Positions 36,702-45,147 are shown, counted from the stretch's first letter. The stretch: DNA of 64,000 nt from Mesobacillus subterraneus (GCF_023715485.1 NZ_JAMBOF010000003.1:1-64000); one strand, 5' to 3'. The notes: a model not told the origin generated them from the sequence alone. Made by a program: numbers and translations.

Positions 36702-37334
36702 ATGGCACAAACAATCTCCCTGCTTTTACTTGCATTCGCTGTCAGTCTTGACAGTTTCAGTGTAGGGTTAACGTATGGATTGCGGAAAATGAAGATCCCG
36801 ATCAAATCGATTGCCGTTATTGCGGTTTGTTCAGCCGTCGTCCTGGTGGCTGCCATGATGATCGGGCGTTTTCTTGAGAGCTTTTTTTCACCTGAGTTGG
36901 CAGAGAAGCTGGGTGGCACTGTCTTGATCGTACTAGGCGGGTGGGTACTCTACCAATTTTTTCGCCCGGACAAAACAGAATTGCTCTGCCACGAAAAAAT
37001 CATTCTTAATTTTGAGATTAAATCACTCGGCATTGTCATCAACATCTTGAAAAAGCCGATGACTGCGGACTTTGACCGTTCAGGCACTATCAATGGAATC
37101 GAAGCAGTCATGCTTGGGCTTGCCCTGTCCCTTGATGCCTTCGGCGCAGGAATTGGTGCAGCATTATTGGGGTTTTCACCGGGCTACTTAGCGCTGACAG
37201 CAGCCTGTATGAGTTCGTTGTTCGTTTATGCCGGGATGAGAATGGGAAGTTTCTTTTCGGATAGCGGCTGGATGCAAAAGTTCTCGTTTATACCAGGGAT
37301 ACTATTGATCATAATTGGGCTGCTGAAGCTTTAG
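36702..37334 (+). CDS. ytaF: sporulation membrane protein YtaF
   Basis: A 210-residue membrane protein of the MntP-like family with about six hydrophobic helices in two related halves: each carries a SLDSFSVGLTYGLRK or SLDAFGAGIGAALLG type motif, whose Asp residues would lie in the membrane. In B. subtilis YtaF is a sporulation protein; MntP relatives export manganese, so metal transport is possible but unproven. GGAAGGAG lies 7 bases before the ATG and is masked by a 9-bp hairpin. Confidence 0.87.
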   Translation: MAQTISLLLLAFAVSLDSFSVGLTYGLRKMKIPIKSIAVIAVCSAVVLVAAMMIGRFLESFFSPELAEKLGGTVLIVLGGWVLYQFFRPDKTELLCHEKIILNFEIKSLGIVINILKKPMTADFDRSGTINGIEAVMLGLALSLDAFGAGIGAALLGFSPGYLALTAACMSSLFVYAGMRMGSFFSDSGWMQKFSFIPGILLIIIGLLKL

Positions 37335-37361
37335 CAGTCCTTTGAAAGGAATTAGCCAAGG

Positions 37362-37970
37362 ATGTCATTAGTTATTGGATTAACCGGAGGTATAGCAAGC
37401 GGGAAAAGCACAGTGTCTGCAATGTTTGCCGATATGGGAATCACTGTGATTGACGCCGATATCGAAGCGAGGCTTGCTGTTGAACCAGGAGAAAAAGCAT
37501 ACAATGATATTGTCAGCCATTTTGGTTCTGGAATTTTAGAAGAAGCTGGCGCGATTAATCGCCAAAAGTTGGGTTCAATTATTTTTAACGATGAGGATAA
37601 AAGACTGCTGCTAAATTCGATCGTCCATCCAGCAGTGCGAGAGCGGATGGCGCAAAAGAGAGAACTAGCCGAAGCGGCAAATGAAAAAGCGATTGTCATG
37701 GACATACCACTACTCTTCGAAAGCAAGCTGACAGGACTTGTTGAAAAAATCATCCTGGTGTATGTGGATGAGAAGACACAGCTGGAAAGGCTCATGAAGC
37801 GAAATGGATTTTCAGAAGCCGAAGCTCTTTCAAGAATCAAGTCGCAAATGCCGCTGAACGATAAAGTCAAGCTCGCCGATGCAGTGATTGACAATGGCGG
37901 GAGCATTGAGCAAACAAGGCAGCATCTAATCGATATTTTAAATAAATGGGGAATCTTTTGGGCCAAATAG
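37362..37970 (+). CDS. coaE: dephospho-CoA kinase
   Basis: Last step of coenzyme A synthesis: phosphorylates the 3'-hydroxyl of dephospho-CoA. Length 202. The P-loop GLTGGIASGKST is at the N-terminus, with DADIEARLAVEPG near residue 31, the lid/CoA-binding HPAVRERM near 88 and MDIPLLFES near 112. It lies 28 bases after ytaF. The stop codon is within the terminator stem, ending the polA operon. Confidence 0.95.
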   Translation: MSLVIGLTGGIASGKSTVSAMFADMGITVIDADIEARLAVEPGEKAYNDIVSHFGSGILEEAGAINRQKLGSIIFNDEDKRLLLNSIVHPAVRERMAQKRELAEAANEKAIVMDIPLLFESKLTGLVEKIILVYVDEKTQLERLMKRNGFSEAEALSRIKSQMPLNDKVKLADAVIDNGGSIEQTRQHLIDILNKWGIFWAK

Positions 37971-37980
37971 GCCCTTTTTT
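37960..37980 (+). terminator. polA-coaE operon terminator
   Basis: GGGCC/GGCCC stem (37960-37964 with 37970-37974) and a six-T run, overlapping the coaE stop. Confidence 0.85.
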
Positions 37981-38048
37981 ATTTGTTTAATTTCATGGTG
38001 ATTACTATTATCAGAATTATTTTATATTTTAAATGTGTGCATTTATTA

Positions 38049-38111
38049 GTCACAAATAAAATTTAATATGTTATACTAATACCATATAAAGGGGTTATTA
38101 AGTATAACACT
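38049..38111 (+). promoter_or_regulatory. gapB promoter with paired CcpN-type operators
   Basis: GTCACA (38049-38054), 17 bases, TATACT (38072-38077). TATGTTATACT at 38067-38077 fits the CcpN consensus TRTGHYATAYW at every position. The inverted site at 38101-38111 fits at 10 of 11. The two form a TGTTATACT/AGTATAACA inverted repeat around the start of transcription, so gluconeogenic repression by CcpN is likely. Confidence 0.72.
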
Positions 38112-38131
38112 AATTCGGAAGGGGCCGTACA

Positions 38132-39163
38132 ATGAAGACGAGAATAGCGATTAACGGTTTTGGGAGAATTGGCAGAATGGTATTCAGAAGAGCCATTCTT
38201 GAAGAAAATCTTGAGATTGTAGCAATTAATGCGAGCTATCCTGCAGAAACTCTGGCGCATTTAATTAAATATGATTCAACACATGGTCAATTTGCTGGGG
38301 AAGTAATTCCTGCTGACGATCATTTGATCGTTAACGGAAAAACTGTAAAATTATTAAGCAATCGAAATCCTGCCGAGCTACCTTGGAAGGAAATGAAGAT
38401 TGATATTGTCATAGAAGCTACAGGCAAATTCAATTCACGTGATAAAGCTGCGCTCCATCTTGATGCTGGTGCAAAGAAGGTTATTTTGACTGCACCTGGT
38501 ACGAATGAAGATATCACTATTGTGATGGGAGTAAATGAAAGCGCATTAAATATTGAGAAACATGATATTATTTCCAATGCGTCATGTACGACAAACTGCC
38601 TTGCTCCAGTTGCAAAGGTTCTTGAAGATACTTTTGGCATCGAAAACGGCTTGATGACAACTGTGCATGCCTATACAAATGATCAGAATAATATCGACAA
38701 TCCGCATAAGGACTTGCGCAGGGCACGTTCTTGCGGACAATCGATCATTCCTACGTCAACTGGAGCAGCAAAGGCATTATCGCTTGTGCTTCCTCAGTTG
38801 AAAGGAAAGCTTCACGGAATGGCGCTAAGGGTTCCAACACCAAATGTTTCGCTCGTTGACCTGGTTGTCGATTTGAAACGTGAAGTGACAATCGATGAAA
38901 TCAATGATGCGTTTTATTCAGCTTCAAAAGGCAGGCTTAAGGGAATTCTTGATATTACGACAGATCCACTTGTTTCAATTGATTTCAACACAAATGAACA
39001 CTCAGCTATCGTCGACGGCTTGTCGACAATGGTGATTGGCGCCAATAAGGTGAAGGTTCTTGCATGGTATGATAATGAATGGGGATATTCAAGCAGGGTT
39101 GTAGACTTGACAATGCATGTTGCCCACACAATGTTTAATTCAGCAACTGTTAAGGTTGGATAA
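38132..39163 (+). CDS. gapB: glyceraldehyde-3-phosphate dehydrogenase, gluconeogenic GapB
   Basis: Phosphorylating GAPDH of 343 residues used in the gluconeogenic direction, preferring NADP. The Rossmann motif INGFGRIGRMVFRR, catalytic Cys152 in SNASCTTNC, His in TTVHAYTNDQ and the C-terminal WYDNEWGYSSR are present. The strand-2 end reads INASYPAET: Ala/Ser in place of the Asp that selects NAD in glycolytic GapA, supporting NADP use. CGGAAGGGG precedes the ATG. Transcribed alone, with CcpN-type sites over the promoter. Confidence 0.94.
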   Translation: MKTRIAINGFGRIGRMVFRRAILEENLEIVAINASYPAETLAHLIKYDSTHGQFAGEVIPADDHLIVNGKTVKLLSNRNPAELPWKEMKIDIVIEATGKFNSRDKAALHLDAGAKKVILTAPGTNEDITIVMGVNESALNIEKHDIISNASCTTNCLAPVAKVLEDTFGIENGLMTTVHAYTNDQNNIDNPHKDLRRARSCGQSIIPTSTGAAKALSLVLPQLKGKLHGMALRVPTPNVSLVDLVVDLKREVTIDEINDAFYSASKGRLKGILDITTDPLVSIDFNTNEHSAIVDGLSTMVIGANKVKVLAWYDNEWGYSSRVVDLTMHVAHTMFNSATVKVG

Positions 39164-39174
39164 TGATATTTCGC

Positions 39175-39206
39175 AAAAAAGCTTGCCCGATCAGGCAAGC
39201 TTTTTT
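39175..39206 (+). terminator. gapB terminator
   Basis: A 13-bp stem (39175-39187 with 39194-39206) with A and T tails. Confidence 0.9.
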
Positions 39207-39212
39207 ATGTTT

Positions 39213-39396
39213 GGCTGTGTTAAACTTGGCTGTTGATTTCCGTTACATGCGCTTCGCTTTCTGCGGGCGCCCCGGGGAGCCTCCTCGTCGCTTCACTCCT
39301 GCGGGGTCTCCCCTGGCCCATGCATCCCGCAGGAGTCTTCGCGCCCTCCACTGCAATCAACAGAGCGTAAAATCAACAATGATCTTTAACACAGCC
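39213..39396. repeat. MITE-like GC-rich element with 12-bp terminal inverted repeats
   Basis: GGCTGTGTTAAA (39213-39224) and TTTAACACAGCC (39385-39396) are perfect inverted repeats. Inside lies the core GTTGATTTCCG...GCAATCAAC (39232-39361), whose reverse complement matches the element at 19484-19731 in CGAAGACTCCTGCGGGA-like, GAAGCGACGAGGAGGCTC-like and end sequences. No coding capacity of its own. Confidence 0.7.
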
Positions 39397-39458
39397 TTAT
39401 TTTTAAGGAAATTATAAAATTATTTTCTTATGGATAACTACATGTAGTATTCTTAATC

Positions 39459-39745
39459 CAGCTCCCGCGCCTAGCCCCTCGAGTCGCTTGTCCAGCTGCG
39501 GCTCCTAACTCCTCGAGACGCTTGTCTAGTGTCACCTCCTAGAAACTCCGAAACTTCAACTCCCCCGGCAGAAGCAAAAAGCGCTTCTTTGTCGGAGCCT
39601 CCAGTTTCTGCGTTTCTGGACAGTCGGCTATACATTTCGATTTCGGTTCGCTCGGGTGAAGTCAAAGAACGACTTCACCGGTCTGCCCTCCAGCGCTTGT
39701 CGGGACTGAACGAGGCGCTTGCGCTTTTTGTTCTTTTTACGCGGT
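39459..39745. repeat. dispersed element GCGCCTAGCCCC, long divergent copy
   Basis: Begins CAGCTCCCGCGCCTAGCCCC and ends GGCGCTTGCGCTTTTTG, as do the copies at 41592-41724 and 61884-62016. It is expanded in the middle by a partial self-duplication (CCTCGAG repeats) and an AGAAGC/GCGCTTCT hairpin. It keeps the perfect GGTGAAGTC/GACTTCACC stem. Confidence 0.7.
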
Positions 39746-39833
39746 AAAATTACTGTAAAGCCTATTAAATAGGTATCTATCAATCTGTGCGTAACAATAG
39801 CAAAATTTCATTGAAAAATTTTGTTTTCATGTG

Positions 39834-39862
39834 TTGCAAAAAAAATATAAACAAAGTATACT
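39834..39862 (+). promoter_or_regulatory. sigma-A promoter of speD
   Basis: TTGCAA (39834-39839), exactly 17 bases, TATACT (39857-39862). Confidence 0.75.
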
Positions 39863-39868
39863 AGTCAT

Positions 39869-40005
39869 CGTGAACTTCTTAATAACGGTACCAATTGGCT
39901 ACTTAAAGGGTTAGGACCTCTCTGGACTAACTTTCCCCCGTGGTAGTTAAGATACCATTGAAACTAAGGACTTCATTCTAATAATGTTAGAGGGGGAAAT
40001 TGAAT
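39869..40005 (+). promoter_or_regulatory. structured speD leader
   Basis: About 137 nt of untranslated leader with a GGTTAG/CTAAC hairpin (near 39909-39932) and a GGGGG ribosome binding site close to the start codon. No known riboswitch class was recognised. Confidence 0.4.
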
Positions 40006-40386
40006 ATGGAAACAATGGGTCGTCATGTAATTTCTGAACTTTGGGGTTGCGATTTTGAAAAATTGAATGATATGGATTATATTGAACAAACTTTCGTTTC
40101 AGCTGCATTAAAATCGGGTGCTGAAATCCGCGAAGTGGCTTTTCACAAATTTGCACCACAAGGTGTAAGCGGAGTTGTCATTATTTCTGAATCTCATTTA
40201 ACTATTCACAGCTTCCCAGAACATGGATACGCCAGCATAGATGTTTATACATGCGGTGATCTCAATCCTAATATTGCAGCTGACTATATTGCTGAAGCTC
40301 TTGGTGCTCAAACTCGCGAGAACATTGAAATCCCGCGCGGAATGGGTCCAGTGCATGTGAAACAAGCACAGGCTAAAGCTCTATAA
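40006..40386 (+). CDS. speD: S-adenosylmethionine decarboxylase proenzyme
   Basis: Makes decarboxylated SAM, the aminopropyl donor for spermidine. Length 126, the short class-1B form. The proenzyme cleaves itself before Ser63 (in [16 protein letters not shown]) to create the pyruvoyl cofactor; His68 and Cys83 of the active site are visible. The frame includes an upstream TTG at 40000, but ATG 40006 after AGAGGGGGAAA gives the conserved [15 protein letters not shown] start. Own promoter and terminator. Confidence 0.95.
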   Translation: METMGRHVISELWGCDFEKLNDMDYIEQTFVSAALKSGAEIREVAFHKFAPQGVSGVVIISESHLTIHSFPEHGYASIDVYTCGDLNPNIAADYIAEALGAQTRENIEIPRGMGPVHVKQAQAKAL

Positions 40387-40408
40387 TTTAAATACGATAT
40401 GTTAACAG

Positions 40409-40434
40409 GAGGTGTAGCGATACACCTCTTTTTT
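40409..40434 (+). terminator. speD terminator
   Basis: GAGGTGTA/TACACCTC stem (40409-40416 with 40421-40428) and six T. Confidence 0.9.
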
Positions 40435-40490
40435 AATTTATGCAAAAATACGGTACACTGTAAGTATCACAATGTGCAGGAGGCCCTTTA

Positions 40491-40895
40491 ATGTCTTTTT
40501 TAAAAGCCCTTACCGGACGGTATCAAAAATTTAGCGGGACCAGTGAAAACAATAAGGACGAGCAATTAAAGACTCGTTATTATAAAGCGAATTTCAACCA
40601 GGTGTTCCAATCAGTTGAAGAACTGCTGAAGGCTGAACCAACTTACAGGATTACGAGCGTATCAAAGGAACATGGTGAGATATCAGCCGAAATGAATGGG
40701 AAGGTGCCTTCTTTTTTAACGGTAACAGTCATAACCACAAAGCCTTTTGAGACGGCGGTCGACTTACATATCTCAACTGAAAAATTTTCTGTGGCAGGCA
40801 TCAATCCCGCTTTGAAATATGAATTGATGAAGATTTACGAGAAATTGGATCGTTCGCATACATTTATTGGCTCAGGCAAATATGGAAATGCATAG
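40491..40895 (+). CDS. conserved cytosolic protein, unknown
   Basis: A 134-residue soluble protein with no signal peptide or helix long enough for a membrane. The middle (NFNQVFQSVEELLKAEP, then VSKEHGEISAEMNG) and the beta-rich part with ITTKPFETAVDLHISTEK suggest a small alpha/beta fold like DUF1499-type proteins, but I cannot assign a function. AGGAGG lies 8 bases before the ATG. It stands between speD and nrdR, each in its own unit. Confidence 0.78.
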   Translation: MSFLKALTGRYQKFSGTSENNKDEQLKTRYYKANFNQVFQSVEELLKAEPTYRITSVSKEHGEISAEMNGKVPSFLTVTVITTKPFETAVDLHISTEKFSVAGINPALKYELMKIYEKLDRSHTFIGSGKYGNA

Positions 40896-41023
40896 TTCCT
40901 CTTGTCCAGATACTATCTTTTTTATAAGATAATACTAGAGAATAATACTTGTGGACGTACTTAGTGGAATACGCGAATTGTCCATCGCTCAATCTAGATT
41001 TCAAATATTCGGAGCTGATCGAA

Positions 41024-41485
41024 ATGAAATGTCCAACTTGCCAAAATAACTCTACCCGGGTTCTTGATTCAAGACCGGTTGACGATAGCCGATCAATTCG
41101 ACGCAGACGTGAATGTGAAGCATGCGGATTTCGCTTTACCACTTTTGAAAAAGTGGAAGAAATCCCATTGATCGTAGTAAAGAAAGAAGGTACACGCGAG
41201 GAATTCAATCGTGAGAAACTCCTTCGCGGATTAATAAAGGCATGTGAAAAACGTCCGGTAGCCCTAAAAGAACTCGAGGATCTTACATCCGAGGTTGAAA
41301 AAGAGCTCCGCAGCCAGGGTGTATCTGAGGTGAAAAGCGAAGCGGTTGGCGAAATGGTGATGGACAGGCTGGCCAAGGTCGATGAAGTTGCCTACGTCAG
41401 GTTCGCATCCGTGTATCGCCAATTTAAAGATATCAATGTTTTTATTGACGAGCTGAAAGAACTATTAAAGAAAGAAAACTCCTAA
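41024..41485 (+). CDS. nrdR: transcriptional repressor NrdR
   Basis: Repressor of ribonucleotide reductase genes that senses ATP/dATP. Length 153: an N-terminal zinc ribbon (Cys3, Cys6, Cys31, Cys34) and an ATP-cone domain (about 49-139; [20 protein letters not shown]). The frame is open from 40949, but MKCPTCQ at 41024, with GGAG 9 bases before, is the conserved start. No NrdR box is expected here, as targets are the nrd operons. A terminator follows. Confidence 0.95.
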   Translation: MKCPTCQNNSTRVLDSRPVDDSRSIRRRRECEACGFRFTTFEKVEEIPLIVVKKEGTREEFNREKLLRGLIKACEKRPVALKELEDLTSEVEKELRSQGVSEVKSEAVGEMVMDRLAKVDEVAYVRFASVYRQFKDINVFIDELKELLKKENS

Positions 41486-41544
41486 AAGAAAGAACGTTAG
41501 GAGTCATGGAGTTCCCGGTGAACTTCATGGGAAATCCTGAAGGG

Positions 41545-41569
41545 GCTGAAGGGAACTTCAGCTTTTTTT
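41545..41569 (+). terminator. nrdR terminator
   Basis: GCTGAAG/CTTCAGC stem (41545-41551 with 41556-41562), GGAA loop, seven T. Confidence 0.9.
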
Positions 41570-41591
41570 ACTAAATAAGAAAGTATAAAAT

Positions 41592-41724
41592 TTACTTCGA
41601 GAATTGTCCAGCTCCAGCGCCTAGCCCCTCGAGTCGCTTCGGTCCGCCCAATGAAGTCAAAGAACGACTTCACTGGTCGGCCCTCCAGCGCTTGTCGGGG
41701 CTGACCAAGGCGCTTGCGCTTTTC
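41592..41724. repeat. dispersed element GCGCCTAGCCCC, copy before dnaB
   Basis: Nearly identical to 61884-62016: CTTCGAGAA, then GCGCCTAGCCCCTCGAGTCG, a TGAAGTC-N7-GACTTCA stem, CCCTCCAGCGCTTGTCGGGG and GGCGCTTGCGCTTTTCT. The ends GCGCC.GCCCC and GGGGC.GGCGC are inverted, so the whole can fold. It ends about 10 bases before the dnaB ribosome binding site. Confidence 0.8.
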
Positions 41725-41746
41725 TTAACGATTGGGAGGGATAGGG

Positions 41747-43159
41747 ATGGCTCAGCATTGGCAGGAGACTTTACCTGTAGACCAATATATAGTTGCTTCC
41801 GGCGGCCTGTTGCATGAATATGATCGCAAGGTGCTGACTTTTTTGTATCAGCCATTGATTGGGCCAGCTTGTTTAAGCCTGTATATGACTCTATGGGCTG
41901 AATTGGAAGAAAATCGCCTCTGGTCGGAGCCGGTGAAGCACCATAATTTGATGAGTATCATGGATATGAACCTGAAGGATATTTTCCATGCGCGCCAGAA
42001 GCTTGAAGGTATGGGATTGCTCAAGACCTATGTCAAAAATGGTGATGAAGGCCGTTCATTTATTTATGAATTGCAGCCGCCGCTTACTCCGGAACAGTTT
42101 TTTCTTGATGGTATGCTGAATGTCTATTTGTATCGCAAAGTCGGCAAGAACCAGTTTTTACGTCTTAAGCGATTTTTTAGTGATAAATCTGTAGCGTCAA
42201 AACCGGATTATGATGAAGTCACGAAAGCTTTTCAAGATGTGTTCCTTTCCGTTCCTACTGATGCACTGAAACACAACCCAGATTCAGCCTCCGATCTTCG
42301 GGCAGAGGATGGAAATTCTTTTATTGGCAGGACTGAACCGTCTAAAATCCAGATTGATCCTGAAGAATTTAATTTTGATTTGCTTTTGGGCGGACTGAAG
42401 GAATCGCTTATTCCAAAAAAAGCTTTTACAGCGAGAGTGAAGGAGGCAATCAGCAACCTGGCCTTCCTGTATGGAATAGATGCCCTTAAGATGAAAAATA
42501 TTGTCTTGAGTGCCGTAAATTCCGAAAACGAAATAGATATCGAGGAATTGCGCAAGGCCGCGAGGGATTGGTATCAATTCGAATACCAGGATCAGCTTCC
42601 TGCCTTGCTGGACCGAGTGCAGCCGGCACAATACAAGGCAGACATCGATAAGCCGAAAACGAAGGAAGAAGAGTTGATTCATTACTTTGAGAAAACTTCT
42701 CCCCGTCAGCTCTTGATTGATATTTCAGGAGGTGCTGAGCCTTCGAAAGCAGATTTGCAAATAATTGAAGAGGTCATGTTCAAGCAGAAGCTGATGCCTG
42801 GAGTCGTGAACGTTTTAGTACAGTATGTTATGCTGAAGACAGATATGAAGCTTGCTAAGGGATATATAGACAAAATCGCAAGCCACTGGTCCAGGAAGAA
42901 AATCTCGACAGTCAATGAAGCGATGCAGCTTGCTAAAAACGAGCACCGCCAATATCTTGACTGGGCAGATGGCAAGAAGGCCCCGACCTCTCAGGGCAAA
43001 CGTAAACCTGTACGCAAGGAAGTTTTGCCTGATTGGTTTGAGAAAAAGCGTGAAGGTGAACCGGAACAGCAAACAGAGTCACCGGATATGGATCCTGACT
43101 TTGAAATAGAGAAGAAAAAGCTTGAAGAGGAACTCAAGAAATTTAAATCTGGGAGGTGA
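41747..43159 (+). CDS. dnaB: replication initiation and membrane attachment protein DnaB
   Basis: Bacillus-type DnaB (not the helicase) of 470 residues, which with DnaD and DnaI loads the replicative helicase at oriC and restart sites. The N-terminal winged-helix part (about 1-150, QYIVASGGLLHEYDRKVLTFLYQPLIG) is followed by DnaB/DnaD C-terminal helical domains (about 200-410; YFEKTSPRQLL, MPGVVNVLVQYVML). The tail is charged. Start at ATG 41747 after GGGAGGG. It is followed by dnaI 5 bases later, so they form an operon. Confidence 0.94.
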   Translation: MAQHWQETLPVDQYIVASGGLLHEYDRKVLTFLYQPLIGPACLSLYMTLWAELEENRLWSEPVKHHNLMSIMDMNLKDIFHARQKLEGMGLLKTYVKNGDEGRSFIYELQPPLTPEQFFLDGMLNVYLYRKVGKNQFLRLKRFFSDKSVASKPDYDEVTKAFQDVFLSVPTDALKHNPDSASDLRAEDGNSFIGRTEPSKIQIDPEEFNFDLLLGGLKESLIPKKAFTARVKEAISNLAFLYGIDALKMKNIVLSAVNSENEIDIEELRKAARDWYQFEYQDQLPALLDRVQPAQYKADIDKPKTKEEELIHYFEKTSPRQLLIDISGGAEPSKADLQIIEEVMFKQKLMPGVVNVLVQYVMLKTDMKLAKGYIDKIASHWSRKKISTVNEAMQLAKNEHRQYLDWADGKKAPTSQGKRKPVRKEVLPDWFEKKREGEPEQQTESPDMDPDFEIEKKKLEEELKKFKSGR

Positions 43160-43164
43160 CTCAT

Positions 43165-44097
43165 ATGCAAAACATAAATGAAACATTGAAGAAGCTGGCG
43201 AACAACCAGAATTTCCAGGCACGTTATGAAGCACTTAGGCAGCAGGTTATGAATGATAAGCGAGTCAAGGAGTTCCTTGAAGAGAATGCAGAGCATATCA
43301 CCCGGGAAATGCTTGACCAGAGCATGACGAAACTGTATGAGTTCACTAACCAGAGCAAAGGGTGCAAAGACTGCAAAAGCCTTGAAGCATGCAAAAACAT
43401 GATACAGGGATATGAACCGAAGCTTTTTATAAGAGGAAATTATATTGATATAAAATATGACAAATGCAAGAAAAAGGTCATGCATGATGAACAGCAAAAA
43501 CATGTACGATTGATTAACAGCATTTTCGTCCCTAAGGAAATTTTAAAGGCTTCATTCGGTGATATTGAGCTTGATGACCAGGGAAGGTTCAAAGCAATTA
43601 AAATGGCCAAGGATTTCGTCGAGAATTACCAGCCAGGCAGAAAGCAAAAGGGCATGTTTCTTCATGGCCCGTTTGGTACTGGGAAGTCATATCTCCTTGG
43701 TGCGATTGCAAATGAACTTGCACAGAAACAAGTCAGCTCATTGATTGTCTATGTCCCTGAATTCTTCAGGGAGATGAAAAATGCGATTGGAGACCATACT
43801 GTCAACGACAAGCTGGAAGCAATCAAAAAAGCAAATGTACTCATGCTTGATGACATCGGCGCTGAAACGATGAGCAGCTGGGCACGTGATGAAATCTTAG
43901 GGACGATCCTGCAGTTCCGCATGCTTGAGAACCTGCCAACGTTCTTTACATCTAATTTCGACCTGAAAGGCCTGGAGCATCATCTTACACACAGCCAGCG
44001 GGGAGAAGAAGAACAATTAAAGGCAGCAAGAATCATGGAACGGATCAAGTACCTTGCCGATCCGGTAAAAGTTGAGGGTAAAAACAGAAGAATGTAA
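43165..44097 (+). CDS. dnaI: primosomal protein DnaI (helicase loader)
   Basis: AAA+ ATPase of 310 residues that loads the replicative helicase DnaC. The N-terminal helicase-binding domain (about 1-105) has the zinc-type cysteines CKDCKSLEAC. The ATPase domain has Walker A GPFGTGKS near residue 168, Walker B VLMLDDIG near 229, and sensor TFFTSNFDL. Start ATG 43165 follows GGGAGGTGA. Second gene after dnaB. Confidence 0.95.
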   Translation: MQNINETLKKLANNQNFQARYEALRQQVMNDKRVKEFLEENAEHITREMLDQSMTKLYEFTNQSKGCKDCKSLEACKNMIQGYEPKLFIRGNYIDIKYDKCKKKVMHDEQQKHVRLINSIFVPKEILKASFGDIELDDQGRFKAIKMAKDFVENYQPGRKQKGMFLHGPFGTGKSYLLGAIANELAQKQVSSLIVYVPEFFREMKNAIGDHTVNDKLEAIKKANVLMLDDIGAETMSSWARDEILGTILQFRMLENLPTFFTSNFDLKGLEHHLTHSQRGEEEQLKAARIMERIKYLADPVKVEGKNRRM

Positions 44098-44106
44098 GGT
44101 TAAGGC

Positions 44107-44137
44107 CGCGGCTATCAAGCTGCGTCCAATTTTTTTG
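44107..44137 (+). terminator. dnaB-dnaI terminator
   Basis: CGCGGCT/AGCTGCG stem (44107-44113 with 44118-44124, one G-T pair), T-run 44130-44136 a few bases later. Confidence 0.65.
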
Positions 44138-44231
44138 TGGAGATAACGAACCTTCCGTATCCTGGATACTTCTAAAGTGTCCAAGTACCCCATATATATA
44201 ATCAGGGATTATATAAAAAGGGGGGATATGG

Positions 44232-45107
44232 TTGATTGAAATCATCTTCCAAAAAAAGCAGGATGCCTGGAATTTGTACCAGCATTTAATCACCAGGCTT
44301 GCTTCGTGGCAGGAAACGAATTCAATTCTTCTTTATGAAGATCGAAATAGAGTGCTTATTCCGCAACAATATTATAAAGATGAAATGCTGAATGAACTGA
44401 AAAAAAGTTTTTATGATTTTATCGTAAAAGCGAAACGTGATGAATGGTTCAGATCAATTCTGGCGGATTCCTATCTTTTTACCGATGTGGAAGAGCAGGA
44501 TCACATCATGGACATTATTTACTCAGTACTTGAAGGAAACCGAAAAGAACTGGCTCCATTTATGGAGGGGGTTGAAGAGAACAGTCTGATCGAGTGTGCC
44601 GTCAACGAAATTCTAAACGAAAGAGTTTCCTTCTCGTTTGATTCCTTTGTTATGTTCAGATTGAAGGTTTATGTTGAACAACTCTCCCAATGGGTGGAGA
44701 TTGCGATCGATGAGTATAAAATGGAGCAGGAATACCAGGTGTTCATCCAAACTCTTAGGGATTTCCTTGCGGGCAGGAAACCGCTATTGACTCATTTGTA
44801 CCTCGTTATCGATGAAAATATGGTTTTTTACAATCAGCATTTTATTGAAATGAAACGGAGCGAGCTTTTTAAAGCAATTGACCGCAAGCTTCTCGTTAAC
44901 CATCCAGTCTATGTCGATTCGGGAACGATTGCTCCCTTGCTGTCAATCGCCCCTCATACGATTTACTTATACACAGATGATCCACAGCAGCCATTAGTGC
45001 GGACCATCATTAACATTTTTGAAGAACGAGTGAAAATCAGCACAATCTCAGCACTTGAAGACGAAAAGATAAACTTTTTCAGCAAAGAGAATGAAAATAT
45101 ACGATAG
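44232..45107 (+). CDS. ytxC: sporulation-associated protein YtxC
   Basis: A 291-residue soluble protein matching the YtxC family, annotated as a putative sporulation protein of unknown action. It is rich in acidic and aromatic residues and has no clear enzyme motif. The conserved segment FSFDSFVMFRLKVYVEQLSQ lies near residue 136. The start is TTG with AAGGGGGGA six bases upstream. It lies between dnaI and thrS, as in B. subtilis, and the thrS promoter begins 6 bases after its stop. Confidence 0.85.
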   Translation: MIEIIFQKKQDAWNLYQHLITRLASWQETNSILLYEDRNRVLIPQQYYKDEMLNELKKSFYDFIVKAKRDEWFRSILADSYLFTDVEEQDHIMDIIYSVLEGNRKELAPFMEGVEENSLIECAVNEILNERVSFSFDSFVMFRLKVYVEQLSQWVEIAIDEYKMEQEYQVFIQTLRDFLAGRKPLLTHLYLVIDENMVFYNQHFIEMKRSELFKAIDRKLLVNHPVYVDSGTIAPLLSIAPHTIYLYTDDPQQPLVRTIINIFEERVKISTISALEDEKINFFSKENENIR

Positions 45108-45112
45108 CCCAC

Positions 45113-45141
45113 TTGATTTTCAAAACATTACAAACTATAAT
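45113..45141 (+). promoter_or_regulatory. sigma-A promoter of thrS
   Basis: TTGATT (45113-45118), 17 bases, TATAAT (45136-45141). Confidence 0.8.
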
Positions 45142-45147
45142 TACGTA

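Noticed and set aside
39163-39747. Frames of 84, 72 and 64 codons between gapB and speD
   Set aside because: All lie in the two GC-rich repeat elements and lack start signals.
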